NCBI GenBank assembly: GCA_014281115.1
Contig: JACONQ010000011.1
Location: forward strand, 1,798,001 to 1,862,000
Direction: 5' to 3'
DNA from: Laburnicola sp. R22_1
Taxonomy: Eukaryota > Ascomycota > Dothideomycetes > Pleosporales > Didymosphaeriaceae
DNA: 64,000 bases
Part shown: piece by piece, positions 23,106 to 34,133 of the stretch
Layout of the letters: each line of letters opens with the position of its first letter
Numbering within the stretch: the stretch's first letter is position 1
Notes under the pieces: generated by a model
The model's input: only the letters and a program-made list of their open reading frames with translations
What the model was told of the DNA's origin: nothing
The model's database searches: none
Translations under genes and position numbers: made by a program

Positions 23106-25023
23106 AGTAATAATATAGATACGCGTGTTTAGGACTATCTACCTCTTTAATAATAAAAAGATTATAATTAGTATAATACTACTACTAATTAGCTAAGGGG
23201 TAGGTTAGGTATATAATAAAAGATCTTTAAGATAACTTTCTAGTTATATATACTTTAGGAGTATAGGAAGTCTAGAATAAGCACTAAAAGTATACTATAA
23301 TAAATTCTATAGTTGCTATAGTAATACTTAAAAAGATACTAATACTATTATCTTCTACTTACCTATATAGAGATAAGCTGCTAAAGCCGTCTACCTTATA
23401 GAAATACTTTGCTAAATATCTACTTAGAAAGCTCTTTAAGTAAGCCTTTTATATTAAAATTAGTATACTTAAGAAGAAAGGAACCTAAATAGTAATTTAT
23501 TTAGTATAAGCTACTAAATAATTACTTCTATTAAAGTAAGTTTAGACCTATAAGTTTAATTAGAATAGGTACTTTCTAAAGTATAAGGCTTAAATTATTA
23601 TAAGAGGTAATCTCTAGAATAAGAACGTGCTATAGTTAATCTATGCAGTAATACTTACAGTATAGTTATTTAGAACTATAATAGTAATTATAGTAGAAAA
23701 TAATTTAGAGATTATTTAATATACTATAGTAAGAGTATTTTTAAACACTTATATTATAGCTAAAAACCTAGTTATCTATAAGTTTTTGAATAGGTTTAAG
23801 TAATATAGCAAGTGCGTATCTCTTAATTAAGCTCTATATAAATTAAGAGACTTACTACTACTCTAGTATAAGAAATTTTTAAAATTGCTAAGATCTATAG
23901 AACTTACTATAGTAAAAGAAGAAGCTTATTTGTTTATAAGCAAGGATTACAGAACCTTAGTACTTTTCTATATAAATAATATACTTTTAATCTTTAATAA
24001 AGCTTATAAAGTAGAAGTATAAAAGTTCTAGAGTTAGGTTAAAATAAAATATAAAATTAAAAACTATAGACTAGTTAAATAGTTTCTAGGTGTATAAGTA
24101 ATTTAAAATTATAAGAGTAAAATAATTACACTTATTTATAATACATATACTAATAAGATTATAAAGAAGTTTTATTTTAAAGATAGTAGAAGGTTTCCTA
24201 TAACGCCTTTTCTATTAGAAAAGCTTGTAAAGAATACCAGGGAAATAACTAAGTAGAAAATTAAGAGCTACTAGGAACGCGTTAGCTTAATACTATATAT
24301 AGTAATTATACTTAGGCCTAATATTACGTTTGCTATTTTAAAGCTCTTACACTTTCTAATTAATTTAAGTAAATAATACTTTATTATAGTTAATTAAGTA
24401 ATTATATATCTTTAGAAAACGCAGTAGTAGTCTATTTAGTATAGCTAATATAATAAACCTAATTTTATAATTTGCGGCGTTGCGTTATTTGCGGATAATT
24501 TAGAAACTTAAAAATTATTTTATAGCTATATAGTTATACTTTATAGTAGAGCAATACTTTAAAAGGCTACTTATTAGAGTATAGTTATAACTTCTACTAC
24601 TAAGGCTAAGTTATTTACACTTACGCATATAAGTAAAGAAGTAATAGCACTAAAGTAGTTCTTTAAGAAGCTTAAGCTTAATTTAGGATATATATAGAAT
24701 ATTTTCTATAATAATTAATAAATAATTTAACTAGTTAGTAGCTTTAACTTTAAAGATTACATAACTTAGTTTTCTAAGTCCTAGTAATTAATATATATGA
24801 TATAGTTATTAAATAGGTAATTTTTAAGCTTCTTAAGTTATTATTATAGGGCTATATAATAGGCAGCTAGGATTATAGACTTTCTAAAAGTAATAAAATC
24901 CTTTTTTATTAAATTATAGTGTGTTTAAAACTTAATTTTCTTCTAGTTATAATTTTAAAAAGTGCTTATATAATATAATATAGTCTTTTAATATTTTAAC
25001 TAATTTTAACTTTATTATAAACT

Positions 25024-25120
25024 ATCTAAGAAGGAGGCTCTGCTTTTTTGTCATGTTATTTGAGATGAAAGCCTTTGTCGTCCTACTCCTAGGTAGATAA
25101 AATAACGCCACACACACATA
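25024..25120 (-). repeat. R130 mobile repeat, reverse copy at the Copia 3' break
   Basis: Shows ggaggctctgcttttttgtc, gagatgaaagcctttgtcgt and taacgccacacacacat. It is one of the least mutated copies, keeping CpA sites lost elsewhere. Confidence 0.75.
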
Positions 25121-26407
25121 AACTATTACTTTAATACTTAGTAACTAGCCTAAGAATACTTAAGCTCTTATAGCTTAGTCTAATTATCCTCTAATTTATT
25201 AGTAATTTACTATATAGTTGTTACTAATAATATAATAATATTCTACTAGAATTTAGATATTTAATTTACTATATTAATAAACTATATATGTTTTTAAACC
25301 TTAACTTTATTTAGCTTTAAACTATTCTCTATACTAATTACGCTAATATAGAGTTTATAATTTAATATATTACTATTAGTATTAGTAATATTAGTAAAGT
25401 ATATATACTTAAAAAGATTAGCAAGTAGTAAGCTAGTATAGTCTTATTAGTTTTATATTATAGTTAGATAATTAAATATACCTATAAAAAGGTTGCCTTT
25501 ATTATTAAAAGGTCTACTTTTATCATTATTATTATTATCTACAGAAGCTCTATTATAATCTTTAGGCTAAGGAAGTCCCTTTGTAAAAGTAACTTTACAC
25601 TTAATATATTATTACTCTATCTCTAATAAGTTATTATCTAATTTATTTTAGTCTATAGGCAGAGTACTCTAAGTAGTACTCTACTAAGTTAAAGCCTTTA
25701 GCTAAGATATTATAGTAAAGTTATAGGTCTTTTTATAAAAGCTAGTATTATTATTATTATTCTTGTAGATTAGTCTTACTATCTTATTTACTATATATAA
25801 TAGATTTGTCTTTTAGTAAGTATATAATTTAAATTAGAAGTTAAGCGTTAAAGTTATAAGCTATAAATATAGAAGGTGCTATAGTAAGTTATAGTAGGTA
25901 ATTTTATATAAGGTATTATAACTATAATCTAAGTGTAATTATAAAAAACTAAATAAGTCTAATATATAAAACTTTAAGACTCTATATAGTAATACTAAAC
26001 TTTCTAGACTTTTACTAAAATAGGTAAGACTTATTAAAACTACTATAAAATTTCAAGACTTTTAACTATATAAAATAAATACGCCTATAAAGGGTTTACT
26101 ATTATACTATACTAAAGTAATATATTAAAAGTATAGGTTTTACTAACTTAACTTATAACTATATCTTAGGCTATAAGTTATTTAGGTTATTACTATCTAA
26201 TATTATTATAGAGATTTTATATTTTTATTTATTATTAATACAAAGGTTCTATATATTATAACCTTTTATAGTTATTATAGAGATTCTCTATATCTTAAGT
26301 ATTAAAGGAAATATTATCTTATTTCTTATTAGTAAGATAAATAGAATTATAATAATTTATAGAAACTTATAATAAGTTTAATAAAGAGTTATAATTATAA
26401 GTAGCTT

Positions 26408-27573
26408 CTCTCCTAGAGTTAATCTATAATGTTACGTAATCCTAGGCTAGCTGTTTAACTAACCACTATGTTATATAATTAATAATTTCTTTAATAATAT
26501 TTTTGCTGCAATAATAACAATAATAATTATAATAGTAACTAACCTAACTATTTTATTACTCTTCTATAGTTAATCTTCTCTTACAACTAGCAAGCTATAT
26601 ACCACTCTCTAGAACCTCGCCACTACCTATCTCCTCTATACTTCCCCTACCACCACTTACTCTTACCCTTATTATATTGCTACTCTTACTCCTTAATATC
26701 CTTATACACCTATAAGATCTTAACTCCTACTAGGAGCTTCTTCTACTATAGCTGCGCGCGCGCTTTAGCAACGTATAAAAAACACCCTCTTTTTCTCTAA
26801 TAGTTGCCTACTACTATATCTTAGTCTGTCCTTTAGCTTTGCTAATAATATAATAGTAAGAAGCTATTATTATTATATAAATATTGCTATATTATTGCTT
26901 AGGCCTCTATATAAAAAAATAGCCTTGCACTTAAAAATCTAAAGTTGCGTAAGAATAGTATATAGCCTAAATAAATTATTAGTTATAATCTTTAAAATAG
27001 TGTAATTAATCTAGTTTTTTAGTAGGCCTGCCTTAACTATATCTTATAGTAGGTAGGATAGATAGCTAATATTACCTAGCTAGTTGTCTATGCTAGTTTT
27101 AAATTCGTTAGCAGCTATCTAACTGCAGGCATTAAATAACTTAATCTTAGGACGCTAGAAAGCTAGCTTACTATATATATTAAAAAGTTAAATTTAAAAG
27201 ACTTAGTGTTATGTGTATTAAAGGGGAAGAATTTTTAGATATTGTAGATATTATAAGAGCAGGCAGACTTATATAATATATATATAGCAAACTATAGTTA
27301 TAACTCTATATAGCTCTACTATAGCTCTCTAATAGTTTACTAGTTAAGAGATAATATATAACTTAGTTATACTAGATAGTAGACTATCTATTAACTGCTA
27401 TTAATAATGCTATTATATAGAACGCTAACAATAAAATTATTATTATTTTATATATATTTTATTACTACTACTATGTGCTAAATACTAGATTATAGTACCT
27501 TCTATTTTACTCCTCTCTGTGTATAGTGCAAACTTAACCTTGGTTAGAATCTCCATATAACAAAGATCTTTAA
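26408..27573. mobile_element. Orphan ~1.16-kb element, copy 2, with perfect 16-bp target duplication
   Basis: Flanked by taattataagtagctt at 26392-26407 and 27574-27589, identical. Reverse complement of copy 1 over its whole length (it ends atataacaaagatctttaa where copy 1 starts taaagatctttgttat). The two copies differ mostly by transitions. Because each copy has its own duplication, they are two insertions, not the arms of one large transposon. Confidence 0.7.
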
Positions 27574-27679
27574 TAATTATAAGTAGCTTATCTAAGTAAG
27601 CTACACTTATAGTTATTATAATAACTAATTTTACTTATTAGTAAGCTACTTTTATAATTACTATAGTAGTTATTATATA

Positions 27680-27745
27680 TAAAACTTTCCTTACAGTATT
27701 GTACTATATACTAAAAGGTCTGCGATATTTCTCTTCCTAATATAT
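27680..27745. repeat. A-family terminal fragment
   Basis: Only the terminal part (cagtattgtactatatac to ggtctgcgatatttctcttc) is present. Confidence 0.55.
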
Positions 27746-27926
27746 AAAAATTAGTAAGCTTATAAGTTGTTATAGTAAAGAGCTATCTTACTTATAAGTA
27801 AGTTATTCTTCTAGAAACTATTATAGTAGTGCTAGGGGCTAATATCTTATAAGATATAATCTATATACTACTATAAATAAGGTAGTAGCTATTTTTTATC
27901 TTTTATTATACTTATATATAAGTAAC

Positions 27927-28035
27927 TTATATGTGTTGCTAAATTATCTACCTAGGGGTAGAACGACAAAGGCTTTCATCCCAAATAACATAACAAAAAA
28001 GTAGAGCCCCTACTTAGTAATTAAAAAGAGCGTAA
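27927..28035 (+). repeat. R130 mobile repeat, forward copy
   Basis: Shows tgtgttgctaaattatctac, ggggtagaacgacaaaggct and cttagtaattaaaaagagcg. Confidence 0.75.
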
Positions 28036-28335
28036 GTAAGTAACTTATAAGTAAGTATTATTATTACTTTTAGTTATATTACTACTACTTTAAAGAAGAT
28101 ATTTATACTCTTAATATATAAAGTATTTAAAAATATAAGGGTACTATCTACTATATTAGTAATAAGCGTTATTATTAATAATATCCTAGAAATAGGCTAT
28201 AAATAGTTAAGCTATAGCTTAATAATTACTATTATAGTATAAGGGCACTATAAAGATTATTATACTATATATAAAATAATAGTAATAATTAAAATTAAAA
28301 TATAAAATAGTAATAATACCTATATAAAGTAAATA

Positions 28336-28455
28336 TATGTGGCGTTAAATTAACGACCTAGGGGTAGCAGGATAAAGGCTTTTATCTCAAATAACATAAC
28401 AAAAAAAGCAGAGCCCCCTGCTTAGTAATTAAAAAAAGCGTGAAAAGGTGGTCAC
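28336..28455 (+). repeat. R130 mobile repeat, forward copy, little mutated
   Basis: Shows tgtggcgttaaattaacgac, gcagagccccctgcttagta and gcgtgaaaaggtggtcaca. Keeps the full internal hairpin. Confidence 0.75.
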
Positions 28456-28585
28456 AAAAATACGAAAGTAAATATATAAGTAGGCTATATATATAGTTTT
28501 ACTTAGGACCTTACTTAGAATTGCGCTAGTCCTAAAAGGAAAATAGCTAAGGATAACGTAAGCGAGGGGGCTGCATCTTAGATTG

Positions 28586-28665
28586 GTGACAGCTTTTATC
28601 TTAAATAATATAACAAAAAAAAAGTAGAGCCCCCTACTTAAAAAGAGTATAAAAAGGTTATTATA
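28586..28665 (+). repeat. R130 partial copy
   Basis: Starts within the core (agcttttatcttaaataata) and has an internal deletion after agagccccctactt. Confidence 0.6.
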
Positions 28666-28740
28666 ATTGATAAAAGATTAGGTTAACTAGAAATAGATAT
28701 AAATAAATAAATGTGTATATTAACCCTTAATAATCATTGC

Positions 28741-29274
28741 AACCGACATGTTTTTGTTGGTAGAGGAGTCGAAATTTTTTTTTCGGGCGATATGTGACTC
28801 AATAGACGCGAAACGGAACTGCGATGGATTTGTCGGCAAAGCCGGCTGAGTGCGAGAGCAATGGATGTAATATCCAAGTACTATCCCAGTTGGCGAGGCT
28901 ATCTTTCGTTGTATTCCTCAAGTATCTTCCCGCATTTGAGCTGGCAGGGCTTTTGCCATGGGATCTCGTCCGTGTTTGAAAAAGCTCTTTACATGACGGC
29001 ACGTTGTTATTCTAGATCAACCAATGTATTCACTCTTCTTAATGCATTACAGACTGCGTATGGAGTTTTAATTGTGCTGTGAAGGAGTTGGGTCGGTGGT
29101 GGTGGAGTGTAGAGACTTCCCCGCTCGCACCTGCAGTCTGTGCGCGGCGAAGGAAATCGCGAACACGACGCGTCACAGTCTCTCATCAGTGTCCGAATCC
29201 ATGAGCTCCAAATCCATTGTACCTTTTGATGACTCCATCAATGATGCATTCCTCTTGCCGCATAAAAATGGCGC
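28741..29274. other. Intergenic at the isochore edge
   Basis: Normal composition resumes. Open frames here are short and overlapping with no recognisable content. Confidence 0.4.
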
Positions 29275-29649
29275 TTACGCCGACTTCCCTTTGACAATGC
29301 CCTCAAAATGCTTGAAGCAAAACTGGCCGCCGATGAAACACTCCACCATCCACTTCCACCACGCGGCGCTTAGCACACTGACTCCATGATCGCTCAACTT
29401 CTTCGCGAAAATGGCGCTTTCGACTGTATGCGCGCCGTAGAAGAACCAGAAGACGCCGGTCTGAATCCAAAGTGCGGCCTTGAGGGCATTCGGCGAACGC
29501 GACAGGACCTGGTCGTGGAGGAGCGAACCAGGAGCTACCAAGCTGTTTGAAGCCGAAAGCGCCATGACGATGCCGCAGATGAGGATCGGTTTGAACAGAT
29601 TCGAGGGCGGCAGCGTATATGGGACGGGCTTGCTAGGTGTGGCGGTCAT
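29275..29649 (-). CDS. Small fungal multi-span membrane protein (DUF4499-like)
   Basis: A single exon of 124 residues. Hydrophobic segments at about residues 18-38 (LFKPILICGIVMALSASNSL), 58-80 (ALWIQTGVFWFFYGAHTVES) and 90-112 (LSAAWWKWMVECFIGGQF) suggest three membrane spans. A His/Glu pair inside span two (GAHTVESA) and the end HFEGIVKGKSA stand out. The pattern agrees with my memory of the DUF4499 family of small fungal proteins of unknown function, usually 100-130 residues, so the length looks complete. It is an isolated gene between the isochore and a dead transposon. No promoter element is obvious. Confidence 0.65.
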   Translation of the reverse strand: MTATPSKPVPYTLPPSNLFKPILICGIVMALSASNSLVAPGSLLHDQVLSRSPNALKAALWIQTGVFWFFYGAHTVESAIFAKKLSDHGVSVLSAAWWKWMVECFIGGQFCFKHFEGIVKGKSA

Positions 29650-30229
29650 CGCGATGGTATGTCAGGTGGTTTTTCGAGTTGATGGCGACTGACTTGCGGT
29701 TTCGAAGCGCTTGGGGTGATACGCGCACGATGACTTGACGTGTCGCTTTTCCTACTCCATACGAGTCATGAGCGGTACTACCGATAGTCGGTCGGCCTGT
29801 GCCGGTGCCGTAACGGCCGATCATATTGTCACGAATTGTGCGAGACTAGATTGGTAGGTAGCGACACTGCCTCGGTACGCGCAGAGCTCACTACAGATCT
29901 TCACTTACTACCTCGGACGACTGCAGCCGAGCATCTTTCTCATCTTACCCTCGACCGTGCTCCACTGCGTAAGGTCCTTCTGAATTCCGGAATATTTTGC
30001 TGTGGTTGCTGAGTTCTGGACGGCTTCATGTTCGGCCACATTGCTCCACCCCCTCATGTTCACGCCCTGTGCGCAACTTTCCTCATCAGGTAATCTCACT
30101 TCTCCGTCGATGACTGGAACGACTGCGAACATTGGATAGCGCAGGGATTATACATTGACATACGATCACGTGAGAAATAGAGGGCGTTTAGGAACTTGTC
30201 CAATTGGCTAGTACATGAGCAGTGTGGTA
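29650..30229. other. Intergenic; possible monooxygenase-like gene fragment
   Basis: A 74-codon minus-strand frame at 29908-30132 contains GWSNVAEHEAVQNSATTAKY, loosely like the GWxSxExHxAFxxS part of dimeric alpha-beta barrel (antibiotic monooxygenase-type) proteins. The rest of such a gene is not found nearby, so I treat it as a doubtful fragment. Confidence 0.3.
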
Positions 30230-32014
30230 AGCTCGCGCACAAGGAACTCGCGCACCCCTAGTTCTCGCGCACCCCCACCAAATCGCGCCCCCTCACAAAG
30301 ACGCGTATTTTATCAACACTTCTTGTTCAATATGGATATACGCGAGCAGAGTATACAATTTGCTATCGTGCAATACAATGCTGGCGTTTTTACAAGCCAA
30401 CGAGCCGCCGCAAAGGCCTACGGTGTTCCTCCCTCCACCCTACGCGATCGACTAGGTGGCATGGCGAACAGACGCGCCAGCCACGCCAACCAGCAGCGAT
30501 TGACACCGGATCAAGAAAGCTTCCTAGTAGAGTGGATTCTTGAGCAGGATACCAATGGCTACCCTCCCTCGCACGCGCGCGCTCGAGAAATGGCGACCCG
30601 AATTCTCCGTATGAACGGCGACGTAGAGCCTCTAGGCAAAAGGTGGATGCAACACTTTATACAGCGCAACCCACGCGTTGCTTCTGTTATAGGGAGAAAG
30701 CTAGATACAAGCCGCGCTGAGGCAGCTACACCAGAACAAATCAACGCGTTTCTTGAGCTATTTGAGCGCGTCAGAATCAGGCTAGGCATACAGGCAGAGA
30801 ATATCTGGAATATTAATGAGACTGGTATTGCCCTTGGTGTAGGTACCAACTCCAGGGTGCTCGCAAATAGCCAAAAAGAAAGGCTTACATCAAGTCGCCA
30901 GAGAATCGCGAGTGGGTCTCAATAATTGAGGCTGTATCAGCTACAGGGCAGAAGCTGCCCTGCGCTGTTATTTTCAAAGGCCAGAGCCTACAAACAACCT
31001 GGTTTCCAGCATCTATACCAAATTGGCTCTATACAACCTCAGAGAATGGGTGGACCTCGCAGGAGATAGGCCTTGAGTGGTTGCGCCGGCTCTTTCTACC
31101 AGAATCAGCGCCTAAGGGTAGCCAATACCGGCTACTCCTCTGCGACGCGCATAGTAGCCATGTGAATATTGAGTTCCTCTGGGCTTGCAAGCAGGCTCGA
31201 GTAGAGCTTCTATTTCTACCAGCTCATTCAACACACCTCCTACAGCCGCTAGATCTATCAGGGTTCTCGGTTATTAAGTCGAACTATAAAAATCACATAC
31301 GCGACCTGGCGAGCCTCGACGACGCCGCGCCTATTAAGAAGGCGCGCTTTATTAGCTACTACCACCTAGCCAGAGAGGAAGGCCTCTCAGAGAGGGTGAT
31401 TCGGGCTGGCTGGCGCGCTGCTGGTCTTGTTCCCTATAACCCTAATCAGGTACTTCTATCCTCACAGGTTATAGGCAGGCCAGCAACGCCGCCACGCCTA
31501 CCTCAGGACCTCAACGCGATCAATACGCTCTATCGCACCCCTCAGAAACCTCAGGACGTGTACGCAACTCAGAAACATATTGAGAGGTCACAAGAGCTAT
31601 TAAAACCTACGCGCCAGGCATTCCAAAAATGAGCAAGGCAATAGCTATTAGCAATAGTCGAGCAGCAAAGCAGGAATCAATAATCTCTCGCCTACAGTAT
31701 CAACTAGAGGCTACTAGCTCTCAGAAAAAGCGGAAACGAATCACTGTAGATTACAACCAAAGATTTGCTGATATTGAGAGTATCAAGCGTACAGTTGATC
31801 AAGCTGCTGCTGCAGAAGCTCAGAGCTCTAGGCCTAGAGCTCAGAGGCGTGCTGTAGCTACAGGGAGGGCAGCGCCTGATACTACCTTTCAATCTATGTG
31901 CATGGAGTGGCAATTAGAATAGGCGTTAATAAAATACGCGTCTTTTTTGTGCGGGTGCGCGATTTGGTGGGGTGCGCGAGTACTAGGGGTGCGCGAGTTC
32001 CTTGTGCGCGAGCT
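30230..32014 (+). mobile_element. Pogo-like DNA transposon E0 with TA target duplication
   Basis: A 1785-bp element with ~60-bp terminal inverted repeats (agctcgcgcacaaggaactc at both ends) and TA on both sides (30228-30229, 32015-32016). The inverted repeat contains three spaced copies of ctcgcgcac. It belongs to a different pogo lineage from E1-E6 and is scarcely RIP-mutated. Confidence 0.85.
30332..31922 (+). pseudogene. Pogo-like transposase of E0, two frameshifts and a lost catalytic Asp
   Basis: From ATG 30332 it has a psq helix-turn-helix (SQRAAAKAYGVPPSTLRDRL), a CENP-B-type domain (EPLGKRWMQHFIQRNP) and a DDE_1 core. The first catalytic position reads NINETG where NIDETG is usual, so Asp has become Asn. 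The second (LLLCDAHSSH) and third (LLQPLDLSGF) are intact. The frame breaks at the five-A run 30873-30877 and again at the five-A run 31625-31629; in each case one more A would restore it. The final part is a short charged helix ending in MCMEWQLE. Even if the frame breaks are sequencing errors, the first Asp is missing. Confidence 0.85.
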
Positions 32015-32860
32015 TACCCCATCCGTCTCCGGACGGTGTCATGCACTGCGCGGATGGGGTAAAAGTAGGCGACTCCGCAACTCGGGAGATCTTAGGAAGG
32101 TTGGGCTAGCTTCAGTTTTATGCGAAATAGGACACAAAACACCAAGGTCGAATGGTGGTTCACAAAGTGGCAGCGGGGTGATGGTTGCGTTGGCCATCCA
32201 GGAATGCGACCCCGCATCTGATGCAGCAGGGCAGACACGAGGATCGCGGCTTATTGCGTCTGGCTACAGTTGTTAACCTCAACAAGAGCATCCACGGACT
32301 CTTGCGACTTCCGCTGTCTATCAGTAATACACTTGTTCCATTGGAAATCCTTCGCCGTTGTGCTTCATTCATCACTTCCAAGGTTTACAGTTTCCGCCCA
32401 CTACACCCTCGAGTGTCCTCGCCGGCGTACTCATCAAAGGTTGCCACGCCTATGTCTACGCTAACTCTGCGCGGTCATTATGCCTCTGCGCTCACAGTAG
32501 ACGACGCGAGAAACCATGGAGCGCATTGCTACGTCCCCCCCCGCTGCTCGATCCCGTGAGCTTCCGGCACAATTCCATTAGGATGTTTGCAATCATGATT
32601 AATCACTCCATAGCTTTTCTGCAGATTCTATACGAAGGACTTACTTATCATGCGGCAATTTAGATCGTAGGAGAAGTAGTAGAAGCGAGTTTCTACCTTA
32701 AGTGCCAGTGGCTCCCGCAGCGACAGGGTATAATGGAGAAGTTGGCTACCGGAAATGAAACCCCTCATCCAGGCACTTCGAAACTTTCCCCATCTTGCTA
32801 TTCACCAATGGTCCAATTCTTCACCTCGATGTCCTCAGCCCACCCACTGACACACCTAGG
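32015..32860. other. Intergenic
   Basis: No supported gene. Open frames at 32160-32663 overlap on both strands and have no recognisable domain. Confidence 0.4.
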
Positions 32861-33986
32861 TTAGAGCGGGAATCTCCCATCTACTAGCCACTTTGCCCAG
32901 TGAGCAGTTTCGTGTTCTTCCATCGGGCTATTCCACTCCGCCATCTTCATCAATTCCTCCTGCAACTGGTTCTTCAGCCTGTCGAATTCCTCCATCTCCC
33001 AAATAGCCGCCGAACCATCTTCCTTAGTTTGGCGAAGATCTTCCAGCTTGCGAACGGTGTTGACAATATCTAAGGAAAGGCCTATATCTAGAGCCGCTTC
33101 GTTAATATCTTCGTTGATTTTCTGTTTATCAAATGCGTCTCCGGTCTCTTCATCTAGCATTAACGGGTTACAGGAATATATGACTTGCTGGAAAAGTTTT
33201 CGGGCTTCTTTCAATACATAATGGCTCGTGGTCGTCATCTTCAGCTTGTACTGGCGGTTGTGCTGGCTGTGTTGCCTCTATTTGGGATCGAGAGGATTCC
33301 GCTACGCGCGCCATCCGGTTTTCCGCGTCTATCTTTAACAAGAGGGGATCTATGGGCGGAGATGGTTTTCTCTCATGTCGAGCAACAACTTGCGTTGGCT
33401 GTTCAAGGAGTCTTTGCTGGAGATTGATGTGGTACGGGTTGTGATCTCCGATGGATACCTTTGTGACGTCTGTAACCGGGAGAGAGAATAATGGGTATCC
33501 GGTGTAGCCGCGTGGGAAGGCGCTGGGCTGGGTAATAGAATTGTTCCAGCCTACGTTCCCAGAAGCTGGATTGGGAGAACTGAAATGGTTCGCTTCCATT
33601 CCTCTAACTGGGTGACTGGATGGTATGCCTTGGGGCTTAGCCAACGCTACTTCCGCGGGGAACGGCGAAACAGCCGGTGTAATCCTGGGATCTACCACGG
33701 TTTGTCCTTTCTTCGGCGCACACTGCACCATCCACAACTCGCTCATAGCTTCCTGGTTCTCTCTTGCCATGGCCACCGTTTTGACAATACGAGAGAGCTC
33801 CCGTACAGTGTATCGGTGACCCTCGTGGATCTTATAAACTCCTGGGAATTTGTCTTTTAGGAACCTTGCCATCTCAAATGTGGAGGCGTTATGATACAAG
33901 ACAGTCGTCGAAAGTTTTTCAGCACCCCAGTAGTTGAGAATGCCGTCATAAGGGAAGTCTTTGTAAGGTCGCCCGTTGTCTGACAT
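32861..33986 (-). CDS. Hypothetical protein in two frames (unresolved intron or frameshift)
   Basis: The upstream frame runs from ATG 33986 to 33168, beginning MSDNGRPYKDFPYDGILNYW. It has a compact N-terminal domain of about 85 residues, then a Pro/Ser-rich linker. The downstream frame runs to TAG/TAA at 32861 and includes KLFQQVIYSCNPLMLDEETG, a helical Glu/Lys-rich C-terminus and the end WAKWLVDGRFPL. The overlap of the frames at 33168-33290 shows where they must join, but no convincing GT-AG intron is visible, so a 1-bp frameshift is equally likely. I chose 33986 over the upstream ATG at 34133 because a TATA box lies between them. No known domain is recognised. The N-terminal domain could be a small DNA- or protein-binding module; that is only a guess. 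Confidence 0.5.
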
Positions 33987-34080
33987 TGTCTGCGTTGTTT
34001 GGCTTATTGGTCTAGCCCAGCGAGTGATGGAGCTGAGGGTTGATAATCTGCGTTGAGAAGCAGTGGGGGTGTATGGAAGG

Positions 34081-34092
34081 GTATTTATATAT
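34081..34092 (-). promoter_or_regulatory. TATA box of the hypothetical gene
   Basis: ATATATAAATAC on the minus strand, about 95 bp upstream of ATG 33986. Confidence 0.5.
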
Positions 34093-34133
34093 AGTGCAAT
34101 CTGCCACAACTGATTTAGTAGTACGTAATGCAC

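Larger units (their letters stand above)
18070..25020 (+). mobile_element. RIP-mutated Ty1/Copia retrotransposon, interrupted by two insertions
   Basis: Plus-strand remnants appear in Copia order. A gag zinc-knuckle region at about 20290-20430 is rich in Asn and Lys. The integrase region at about 21000-21800 has the tail THELNGVLER-like (YKLNKVLE here) and an AIYLYSKSLLALYTF stretch. Reverse transcriptase at about 23800-24130 has the YVDD box mutated to YINN at 23969-23980. RNase H at about 24560-24740 reads TTKAKLFTLTHISKEVIALK. Stops are almost all TAG. Gag is split by the orphan element at 18907-20065 and pol by a fold-back insertion at 22685-23105. The 3' LTR is absent; the element seems cut near 25020, where an R130 copy starts. 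Confidence 0.8.
7250..28740. other. A+T-rich, RIP-mutated repeat isochore without functional genes
   Basis: Composition changes abruptly near 7250 and returns to normal near 28740. Inside, TpA-containing strings dominate and CpA/TpG are scarce, the product of CpA-to-TpA mutation. The only long open frames belong to the pogo element at 13020-15132, which is less mutated. Recognisable contents are listed separately. What remains (for example 7505-7790, 9240-9660, 25120-26390 and 28040-28335) shows no gene or named element to me. Confidence 0.85.

Noticed and set aside
18907..27573. One large transposon with 1.1-kb terminal inverted repeats enclosing Copia
   Set aside because: Each arm has its own, different 16-17-bp flanking duplication, and the left arm interrupts the Copia gag frame. 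Two independent insertions in opposite orientation explain it better.
7403..28665. CRISPR-like array made of the R130 repeats
   Set aside because: Spacing is irregular, copies occur in both orientations, the genome is eukaryotic, and one copy has a target duplication.
29072..29389. Plus-strand 105-codon frame overlapping the small membrane-protein gene
   Set aside because: Antisense shadow; the minus-strand protein has clear membrane spans and family-like length.
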